A stretch of DNA of 64,000 nt from Mixophyes australis (Eukaryota > Chordata > Amphibia > Anura > Limnodynastidae). The notes under the pieces are model-generated. The model was given only the letters and a program-made list of their open reading frames with translations, made no database searches and was not told where the DNA came from. Location: positions 377,066,707-377,130,706 of the forward strand of contig JAVHZZ010000001.1 in the NCBI GenBank assembly GCA_036250195.1, in the 5' to 3' direction. The translations under genes and the position numbers were made by a program. Shown piece by piece: positions 56,106 through 64,000 of this stretch. Numbering within the stretch: the stretch's first letter is position 1; every line of letters begins with the position of its first letter.

Positions 56106-56436
56106 TCATCACCATCATCATTTATTTATATAGCACCACTGATTTCGCAGCGCTGTACTCATTCACATCAGTCCCTGCCCCATTGGAGCTTACAGTCTAA
56201 ATTCTCTAATATACACACACACACACAGACAGACAGACAGACTAGGGGCAATTTTGATAGCAGCCAAACTAGTATGTTTTTGGAGTGTGGGAGGAAACTG
56301 GAGCACCCGGAGGTAACCCACGCAAACACGGGGAGAACATACAAACTCCACACAGATAAGGCCATGGTCGGGAATTGAACTCATGACCCCAGTGCTGTGA
56401 GGCAGAAGTGCTAACCACTAAGCCACCGTGCTGCCC
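56106..56436 (-). mobile_element. tRNA-derived SINE, full-length copy
   Basis: The cleanest of the four copies. On the minus strand the head reads GGTGGCTTAGTGGTTAGCAC (A box) and GAGTTCAATTCCCGACC (B box). The body contains TTTCCTCCCACACTCCAAAA, and the tail AGTGGTGCTATATAAATAAA is followed by (TGA)n. It is absent from the equivalent place in copy III (after 61440), so it inserted after the duplication. Confidence 0.88.
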
Positions 56437-57679
56437 CATAAAAATTATTATTTTGCTGTCCATATTCATTATTACATATAAGAAAAACAAGCCCATTTTA
56501 TTTATGCTCATATTTTTTGTTTAAAGAATGGTTTGTTTAAGATACTGAACAATTTTACATCAGTCTTAATGATGGATTGGTTATATTATTTCATTTAATA
56601 TTTAAGTTCATGATTTGAAGATATTCATTCCATTATAATGCACACTTTTAGTAAAGCATCTTTTTGAGCAAATTTTGTAACAAAGAAAAAGAAAACATTC
56701 TGCTAGTTTATGTCACAGTCTAACCTTAGTATTTGCGTTTGCGGAAGAGCCCACTGACTAAAGGTGACTCTGGCTATTCACAGTCATGGTAACAATCACC
56801 AAATAGTCTCTCTTTACAGATCAGATCTAAAATACTTTTAACTTGTTTCAGAATTGTTTTAAACTGTAAATGAGAATCATCATTTTTAAATTCCTTATTA
56901 GATGTATACATGTAAATTAATCAGAGTAACCACACAACAGTGATGAACCCTCACTGCTAATGACATCGTAATGATCTAAGTTTCAAAGTCAGAAACCATT
57001 TTATATTGATCCTGGCCACTACATCTCTGTGTACATGGCTGCCTCTCTAAGGCAACAGGCAGCAGCGGACATCTCAGCCTACAGAGGCCAAAGCATTGAA
57101 TATGGGTCTGGATTGGCCTTGTCTGGGCACTGGGCAGACTATAAAACAACACAACAAATTAAATGACTTATTAACGGCAGCACAGTATATTGGATGTGTG
57201 CATGCATCCATGGAGCTGATCCCTATCGTAGTTATTATATGTATTTTGGACTTAAAGTTCTGGAGAAGTCCATTTCCTACAAAAGTAGCATACCTGCATT
57301 AATTTAGTAATAATTTAGGGATGCATCCTTCTCTTAGAGGGAATATTGGATCTATAACGTTATGTGAGATTACGTACAGTGTTTTAGTTCATATCACCTA
57401 GTCTACAAAATGTTTAGCAATTTAATATTAATATTTCTACAGCCTTTTAGCTCTAAAAATCAAAGTTATCAGTTTCTTTGTGCAGTGATATGGGTTCATC
57501 ATTTCTAAACTGTAAGTGACCATTTTTTAAAAGTATAAAAGGTGTGAAAGCTCTGCTGGATGTCTGTCAAGGTCTGATATTTTTACTGGCACTTCTAATT
57601 ACATATCTCTTTCTCGCTGCTTCCAACTTCTGCTCCCATCTATCTTGTCCATTGTTTCTATCTACACTGCTCCCAGGTC
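56437..57679. other. 3' flank of duplicated gene copy II
   Basis: AT-rich. Blocks at 56560-56680 and 57340-57679 are shared with copy III (61540-61650 and 61700-61998). No exon recognised. Confidence 0.5.
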
Positions 57680-58213
57680 TTAATTTAAAACCTCCATTGA
57701 GTTGTATCTTGCCTTGCAGTAGAAAGTATAACTGACAACAATCTGTTGATCAATAATCCTCTGATTTAGGATTTGTGGCCCTCTCTTGTTGGGATATTTA
57801 GCGGGTTCCTCCCGCTCCTTCTGAGCTTTCCTTTTCAAGGCCTCTTGTTCCTTTCTCTTCTCTGGAGGAATCGGTATAGAGACCTCCAGTTCCCGAAAAA
57901 TAGATGATTTTGAAATCCCGTGGATGTTAGGAGCTTTGGTGTTTTTCAGCCCTGCTTGAAAAGATGTTCTAGACAGCTGCATATTAGGAGTAGGCTTCTG
58001 CTGGACGATGGGATCTGAAGTCAAGTTGGCTTTTTTTTTGCTATATTCCATGTCTTTTTGGGAAGATTTAGTCTGGGTTTGGATATGATTACTTGTAGAT
58101 GTTCTTTTACTCAGTGCATGGATGCAATTAACAGACTCCTGTAGCTGAAGATGTAAGTGGCTTTTTGGAGCTATTATATCTGTGGTATTTACATCCGAAC
58201 TATTCATTAAAGT
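57680..58213 (-). pseudogene. Terminal exon of unrecognised host gene, copy II, 2-nt deletion
   Basis: The acceptor TTTTTCTTTGCAG precedes the exon at 58213, which starts ACTTTAATGAATAGTTC. Copy III has ACTCTTTAATGAATAG here, so two bases are missing and joining to exon a would give an early stop. Downstream the frame is open for about 175 codons, containing KPTPNMQLSRTSFQAGLKNT, KAPNIHGISKSSIFRELEV and the basic helix EKRKEQEALKRKAQKEREE, ending at 57680. The protein is hydrophilic, without signal peptide or membrane segment. I do not recognise the family. Confidence 0.8.
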
Positions 58214-59695
58214 CTGCAAAGAAAAATAATAACTTAACAATCTAATATGATAATACATACAATTGTGTTTATTATCATTTAGTAATAATCATTTATTATC
58301 ATTTAGCAATAATAGTCCACATTTCACTGTTATTAACAATAATATTAATTTAAAATAGTTTTTAATTCCAGGGTATACATCAAGATGAAAGTGGACCGAA
58401 TAATCGACAAAGAAGGGGTGGAATTTTCCACACTTTTACACCAGGGAGCAGGGAACTGATGGGGGTTAGGGGATTTTGGTGTTGTCTGTTTATTTATTTT
58501 CTTTAATTTGGTTACTTTAAAAAAATAAAAATGTATTTTTCTACTCCCTGGTCCCACATGCCGAAGTGAATTCCAGCATCAGTACTGGTTTGGATAACTA
58601 CTGAGGATCTATGGTATTTATCTTGATATTACTACTTATGGACATCTTGCTGCACATCATTACCAAAGGGCATTTTATTGGATATTACTATTAATGGCCA
58701 TCTCACTGGGCATTACTACCAATGGGCAATTTTTCAGGGCATTACAACTATTGGACATCTTACTGAACATTGCTAGTAATTGCCTTTACAGGAAAAAAAT
58801 AGCCTCTAATGAGCATCATACTGGTGCTAAAAAAAAAAGTAATTATTTTTTTACACAGAAAACTAGTATTTTGATTACCCCCATCCCAATGCATCATGGC
58901 GGTGGTGTCTAGGTGTAATCCTAACTTCCCACTGCACAATGGGGACCTGAATTTAGAGCTTGAGTTTGTAAATGAAGAGTGGAAAGACTCTGCAATAAAG
59001 TGCAATGTCAGTTTTTATCAGACTAACCTCACTTTTTTAGTAAGTGGGACATTTACGTTTACGTATCACAGCTTATTAACAGTATACTTAATAATTGGGT
59101 CATTTTCTTTCATACATAATCCACATTTAAAGCTAGAAGTTGTAATGTTTATTAATATTTTTCTCAGTCTGTTTGATACAGACTTGTAGCAGGAACTCTT
59201 GGTGCGTTAGGGCGACCTGCCTAATCGGGGTAAAACCAGAATAAAGACAAATATAGCTTTCATTTTTTCATATCTCTATGAAAGCCATCCATAAGTGAGG
59301 TTACATATTGGATTGGGTTTTCATATTAGTAAAAATATTTCAATGTATTTATTTATTTCACACTTTAATGGATAAATGTCTCATAGTCTTTTAAAAGTAA
59401 CTGATGATGTTAAGTCACAGCCTAAATCTCATCAATGAATTTGACATGCAAGACTGAGAAAACATTATAGTATATTTTATATATTGACTAACCTCACCAC
59501 ATGTGTTACATTTTATTAATTCAATATGTACCATGAAAAGTTTGAAAGTAGAATAGAAAATAATATACAAATCTGAATATTTGGTTGTCACTTACCGTTA
59601 TAAGTTAAGTTTATGTATTGCATTTGTTTTTGACTTGACATAATTTATTTTACACTATCATGAGTCATCATGTATTAGATGACAGAAAATCTTAC
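58214..59695 (-). other. Intron of duplicated gene copy II
   Basis: Bounded by the donor GCAG|GTAAG (at 59696/59695) and the acceptor TTTGCAG| (58214/58213) on the minus strand. Contains degenerate CATCTTACTGGGCATTACT units at 58620-58790 and a 97-codon plus-strand frame at 58896 that is also partly present in copy III. Confidence 0.75.
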
Positions 59696-59796
59696 CTGCC
59701 ATGATACAGAAGTAAGGTAATATGGTAACATAGTCAGGCTCTTTCAGAGGTTCATAGAGGCCAGGGAAACCCAAATTAAGAGGCCCCCCACGCCCT
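59696..59796 (-). pseudogene. Internal exon of unrecognised host gene, copy II (101 nt)
   Basis: On the minus strand TTTTTTCTAAATAG| precedes the exon and |GTAAGATT follows it. The 101 nt hold 33 full codons with one base over at each end, reading GPLNLGFPGLYEPLKEPDYV and then TILPYFCIMA. The same exon with the same splice sites occurs at 63887-63987. The exon itself is open, but joining it to the copy II terminal exon hits the 2-nt deletion. The protein is not recognised. Confidence 0.78.
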
Positions 59797-59810
59797 CTAT
59801 TTAGAAAAAA

Positions 59811-60170
59811 CAAACAAGAGATTAAAAATGCATTTAAAATGTAGTTTGATTTTAATGCTTAACTTTATTAAAATTTACAAATAAAATAATGAATACATAT
59901 ACTGATGCATTGGATTATTAGAGATTTCAAATTAGAAGTGCTTTGCTACTTTTTTTGGTAAATACAGCAATCAATTTGGATAAATCCAACTTTCAGTTAC
60001 TTTTGAGCATGGCCACCCCACTCAATTGCTCTTGCCCCATAGTTGAGTGATGATAGTTTTTACTGTTCTTCAACCCACTGAATGTTCATTCAATAGAAGC
60101 AATAGATGCTGGCAAACTGAGGAATTGCGCAATGCAATTGTGATGCTGGGAAACACCCCAGAAAGTCCTA
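59811..60170. other. No recognisable feature
   Basis: AT-rich sequence at the edge of the duplication; nothing supported. Confidence 0.45.
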
Positions 60171-60172
60171 AT

Positions 60173-61110
60173 TCAAGGACATCTGGAAGAAGTTCCTTTT
60201 GTTTGCCTTCTACAAAATCGCTTCAGGAAAATTAGTTTGTCATTGAAATCTTGGGAAGCATCTTTTTTGTATTGTTGCTGAATGTTTTCAGCTGTGGAGC
60301 CCAGATCTTCATTACTCATTTTGTTGAACTCCCAAAAAAACTTAAGCAAGTTACAAATTACTTCCACTGAAGTAAAGCGATGATGAAGACCAGACAGAAA
60401 GGAGTGAGCGACTACATAGAAAACGTTGATCCTATAGTGCTTTTTGGCATTGGATTGAGTAGGCAAGTGACTGCTGGAGAACCCGTTTGAAATCTCACTG
60501 TTTTTTGCTACAATTTTGCACCGTATGATAATCTCATCCCGTTTATTGCGTATCTGTTCAATGTCTTTGATAAGACATTGGATGTTGTACAGCTCAACGT
60601 CTAATGTAGCATTGCATGCTTCAATAAGGAGGGCAGTTTGGTTGATCATTGTAAGTAGCTTTATCCACAAAAATGACAAATTCAAATTTTCAACGATTAC
60701 TTCTTATTGAACTGAATTTCGGATCTAGTTTGTGCAGTGAGCTTGAGAACTTCAATATTTGATAAAGCTGTTCCAAAAGATCTAGTTGTGTATTTATTAT
60801 GAAGTGAATCACAGAGATGCTCTTTCAGAATTTCCCATCTTTGTGGAGAGGAACATTTGTTACATAGTTCCAAAGTAATTGCCTCCTTACAAGATTCAGC
60901 ACAGTCAGCAACCACAAGTTTAGTGTGTGGCTTCCACTGCTGGAGAAAATACAGCATTGTCTATAGTATAGTTTTGCGCAAGCAGAAATGCTTGTACTCT
61001 GTGGAATTTCCCAGCCATGCTAGATTCATTGTCATAGGTATGGCCAATGTATGCTTGAAAAAACAAGTTTAATTCTACCAAAATACTCGATCAGTAATTT
61101 CTTTTCCATT
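60173..61110 (-). pseudogene. hAT transposase relic of the ZMYM1/DUF4371 type
   Basis: On the minus strand the order is a GHTYDNESSMAGK...VQAF block (about 61050-61000; the family has GxxYDNAxNMSGxxxGVQ). This is followed by VVADCAESCKEAITLELCN and QRWEILKEHL (about 60905-60805), then LYNIQCLIKDIEQIRNKRDE (about 60590-60530) and KHYRINVFYVVAHSFLSGL (about 60440-60385). These follow the order of hAT transposases related to ZMYM1 proteins. At least two frame changes are present and the N- and C-terminal parts are missing. No ends or target duplication were found. It lies exactly between the two right-hand copies of the host-gene duplication. Confidence 0.72.
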
Positions 61111-61998
61111 TTTTGTGTGAAATTATCAAACATGACAAACTGTTCTTTAATTGAAAATTGAAAATTTTGAGCATTCTACAATCTTTATATAACGAATCAC
61201 CAGAGAGGTCTGTTCCTTGTGAGAACTTTCTGGTGTGGCAATATAAAAAGTGTGCTTTATACTATAATGGTCTCCCAATTCCTATAGGTTTTTATATATG
61301 GTATTTCACTGAATACTTTATCCAAAACGTACATCTATACCTCTAATCAGAGAAGTACATCACAATAAATGTACGTGCGCTGGAGGTTAAGAGCATTTTC
61401 TAGTATATGATAATATTACACTGTTTTGTGCTCACCCTTCTGTTTTCTAGGTATATATAAATGTATGTCACACCCTCATTTTAAAAAATATTTTGGGGCG
61501 GAGAGCCCCATGAAAATTATTATCATCAACAGTGTTATTGATGGATTGGTTATATTATTAAATTTATTATTTATTTATATTGAAGACTTGAAGATATTCA
61601 TTCCAGTCTACTGCACACTTTTAGTAAAGCACATTTTAAAGCAAATTTTGTAAAAAGAAAGAAGTCTACTTGTGTCACAGGCTAACCTTAACATCTCACT
61701 GGATCTATACACGTTATGTGATATTACGTACAGTATTTTAGTTAGCAATTTAATATTATTAATGGCTCTACTGCCTTTTGGCGGTTATCAGTTTCGTTTT
61801 GCAGTGAAAAGTGTTCATCTTTTCTAAACTATATGTGACCATTTTTAAAAAGTATTAAAGGTCTCAAAGCTCTGCTGGGTATCTGTCAAGGTCTGATTTT
61901 TTTACTGCGACTTCTAATTACATAACTCCTCACTGCTACTTGTAACCATTGCTTCCATCTATTTTGTCCATTGTTTCTATCTACACTGCTCCCAGGTC

Positions 61999-62534
61999 TT
62001 AATTTAAAACCTCCATTGAGTTGTATCTTGTCTTACTGTAGAAACTATAACCGACAACAATCTGTTGATCAATAATCCTCTGATTTAGGATTTGTGGCCC
62101 TCTCTTGCTGGGATATTTAGCGGGTTCCTCCCGCTCCTTCTGTGCTTTCCTTTTCAAGGCCTCTTGTTCCTTTCTCTTCTCTGGGGGAATTTGTATAGAA
62201 ACCTCCAGTTCCCGAAAAATAGATGATTTTGAAATGCTGTGGATGTTAGGAGCTTTGCTGTTTTTCAGCCCTGCTTGGAAAAATGTTCTGGACAGCTGCA
62301 TATTAGGAGTAGGCTTCTGCTGGACGATGGGATCTGAAGTCAAGTTGGCTATTTTTTTGCTATATTCCATGTCTTTTTGGGAAGATTTAGTCTGGGTTTG
62401 GATATGATTACTTGTAGATGTTCTTTTACTCAGTGCATGGATGCAATTAACAGACTCCTGTAGCTGAAGATGTAAGTGGCTTTTTGGAGCTATTATATCT
62501 GTGGTATTTACATCTGAACTATTCATTAAAGAGT
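61999..62534 (-). CDS. Terminal exon of unrecognised host gene, copy III, open
   Basis: Acceptor TTTTTCTTTGCAG precedes the exon at 62534, starting ACTCTTTAATGAATAG. Exon a at 63887-63987 leaves one base over, and G plus AC gives Asp, so the join reads on as DSLMNSSDVNTTD without a stop. The frame continues through SHLHLQLQESVNCIHALSKR, KPTPNMQLSRTFFQAGLKN, KAPNIHSISKSSIFRELEV and EKRKEQEALKRKAQKEREE to a stop at 61999. The product is hydrophilic with a basic, probably coiled-coil C-terminal helix. No known domain is recognised. This is the only one of the three copies whose visible exons are consistent with a working gene. The end of the exon is set by the stop codon only. Confidence 0.75.
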
Positions 62535-63886
62535 CTGCAAAGAAAAATAATAATTTAACAATCTAATATGATAATACATACAATTGTGTTTATTATCATT
62601 TAGTAATAATCATTTATTATCATTTAGCAATAATAGTCCACATTTCACTGTTATTAACAATAATATTCACTTAAAATAGTTTTTAATTCCAGAGGGTATA
62701 CATCAAGCTGAAAGATGACCGAATAATCGGCAAAGAAGGGGTGGAAATTTCCACCCTTTTACACTAGGGAGCAGGGAACTGATGGGGGGGTTAGGGGATT
62801 TTGGTGTTGTCTGTTTATTTATTTTCTTTAATTTGGTTACTTGCTGCACATCATTACCAAAGGGCATTTTATTGGATATTACTACTAATGTCATCCCACT
62901 GGACATTATACCCACTGGGCAATTTTTCAGGGCATTACAACTATTGGACATTTTACTGAACATTGCTAGTAATTGCCTTTACAGGAAAAAAATAGCCTCT
63001 AATGAGCATCATACTGGTGCTAAAAAAAAAGTAATTATTTTTTTACACAGAAAACTAGTATTTTGATTACCCCCATCCCAATGCATCATGGAGGTGGTGT
63101 CTAGGTGTAATCCTAACTTCCCACTGCACGATGGGGACCTGAATTTAGATCTTGAGTTTATAAATGGAGAGTGGAAAGACTCTGCAATAAAGTGCAATGT
63201 CGGTTTTTATCAGACTAACCTCACTTTTTTAGTAAGTAGACATTTACGTTTACGTATCACAGCTTATTAACAGTATACTTATTAATTGGGTCATTTTCTT
63301 TCATACATAATCCACATTTACAGTTAGAAGTTGTAATGTTTATTTATATTTTTCTCAGTCTGTTGGATACAGCCTTGTAGCAGGAACTCTTGGTGCGTTA
63401 GGACGACCTGCCTAATCGGGGTAAAACCAGAATAAAGACAAATATAGCTTTCATTTTTCCATATCTTTATGAAAGCCATCCATAAGTGAGGTTACAATTT
63501 GGATTGAGTTTTCATATTAGTAAAAATATCTCAATGTATTTATTTATTTCACACTTTAATGGATAAATGTCTCATAGTCTTTTAAAAGTAACTGATGATG
63601 TTAAGTCACAGCCTAAATCTCATCAATGAATTTGACATGCAAAACTGAGAAAATATTATAGTATATTTTATATATTGACTAACCTCACTACATGTGTTAC
63701 ATTTTATTAATTCAATATGTACCATGAAAAGTTTGAAAGTAGAATAGAAAATAATATACAAATCTGAATATTTGGTTGTCACTTACCGTCATAAGTTAAG
63801 TTTATGTATTGCATTTGTTTTTGACTTGACATAATTTATTTTACACTATCATGAGTTATTATGTATAAGATGACAGAAAATCTTAC
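62535..63886 (-). other. Intron of duplicated gene copy III
   Basis: Bounded by conserved donor GTAAG and acceptor TTTGCAG. About 130 bp shorter than the intron of copy II (deletion near 62840). Confidence 0.75.
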
Positions 63887-63987
63887 CTGCCATGATACAG
63901 AAGTAAGGTAATATGGTAACATAGTCAGGCTCTTTCAGAGGTTCATAGAGGCCAGGGAAACCCAAATTAAGAGGCCCCCCACCCCCT
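63887..63987 (-). CDS. Internal exon of unrecognised host gene, copy III (101 nt)
   Basis: Acceptor TTTTTCTAAATAG| and donor CTGCCATGATACAG-side |GTAAGATT on the minus strand bound 101 nt, reading GPLNLGFPGLYEPLKEPDYV and then TILPYFCIMA, one residue different at the start from copy II (a Gly-Gly instead of Gly-Arg). Conserved frame, phase and splice sites in two copies support a genuine coding exon. The gene continues to higher coordinates outside the window. The product is unknown. Confidence 0.78.
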
Positions 63988-64000
63988 CTATTTAGAAAAA

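Larger units (their letters stand above)
54418..59810 (-). repeat. Duplicated host-gene 3' segment, copy II
   Basis: Shared blocks with copy III (61250-64000) occur in the same order: ATAATGGTCTCCCAATTC (54440 and 61265), CTGAATACTTTATCCAAAAC (54484 and 61309), GGAGGTTAAGA (56037 and 61382), the terminal exon (57680 and 61999), the intron, and exon a (59696 and 63887). Copy II differs by the MITE at 54545-55121, extra unshared DNA to about 55975 and a SINE at 56106-56436. Copy III lacks about 130 bp of the intron. Similarity by eye is very high in the intron, so the duplication is fairly recent. Confidence 0.85.
61250..64000 (-). repeat. Duplicated host-gene 3' segment, copy III (continues past the window)
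   Basis: Collinear with copy II from ATAATGGTCTCCCAATTC to beyond exon a. It lacks copy II's MITE and SINE. The upstream exons of the gene, if any, lie beyond base 64000. Confidence 0.85.

Noticed and set aside
56390..56436. Possible tRNA gene (A and B boxes on the minus strand)
   Set aside because: The boxes belong to the tRNA-derived head of a SINE; there is no complete cloverleaf or acceptor stem.
58896..59189. 97-codon plus-strand frame, partly repeated at 63088
   Set aside because: It lies within the intron of the minus-strand gene. The copy in III breaks after about 50 codons, so sharing is explained by duplication and not by selection.

Overview
This is eukaryotic, repeat-dominated DNA. 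It has long AT-rich intergenic stretches, splice signals, L2 LINEs, tRNA-derived SINEs, many hAT elements, a Harbinger, a Tc1 and a Ty3/Gypsy-type LTR element. The repeat set (foldback elements with CCAATCAGATTCTAG arms, hAT ends of the form TAGAGATGRGC, abundant L2) and a Y-box sequence that looks like YBX2/FRGY2 point to an anuran amphibian. That is an inference and no species is named. No bacterial genes, rRNA genes or CRISPR arrays were seen.

Layout. 1-11.6 kb: an old L2 endonuclease piece, a Tc1 relic, and a Harbinger relic (MYB-like gene on +, transposase tail on -) split by a 1.8 kb hAT element with an exact 8-bp target duplication. 11.6-17.4 kb: a degenerate L2 that has taken in a solo LTR and another insertion. 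17.4-26 kb: two related hAT elements. One is a non-autonomous copy carrying a 52-bp tandem array. The other is 3.8 kb with a nearly complete transposase and nine head-to-tail 100-bp repeats. 26-36 kb: two more L2 relics, MITEs, a SINE and unannotated DNA. 36-44 kb: a decayed copy of a host-gene segment, invaded by a full-length L2 and a hAT element. 44.5-46.7 kb: another hAT element with a nested double palindrome.

46.8-50.9 kb holds the most notable locus: a minus-strand Ty3/Gypsy-type element (1420-bp 5' LTR, gag with a CCHC knuckle, protease, purine tract, truncated 3' LTR). Its reverse transcriptase, RNase H and integrase core are absent. In their place is an intronless piece of a Y-box cold-shock-domain mRNA-binding protein, fused in frame to protease, after which the integrase C-terminal tail resumes. 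It looks like a host gene captured by a retroelement, in the manner of an oncogene-transducing retrovirus.

51.3-53.8 kb is a 24-bp minisatellite containing TTAGGG, interrupted by two inverted copies of one MITE. 54.4-64 kb is a tandem duplication of the 3' end of an unrecognised minus-strand host gene. Two exons with conserved splice sites and reading phase are visible. The copy at the right edge is open, the middle copy has a 2-nt deletion, and the 36-44 kb copy is truncated. A ZMYM1-like hAT transposase relic lies between the two right-hand copies. At least four hAT elements here carry internal tandem arrays of unrelated sequence.
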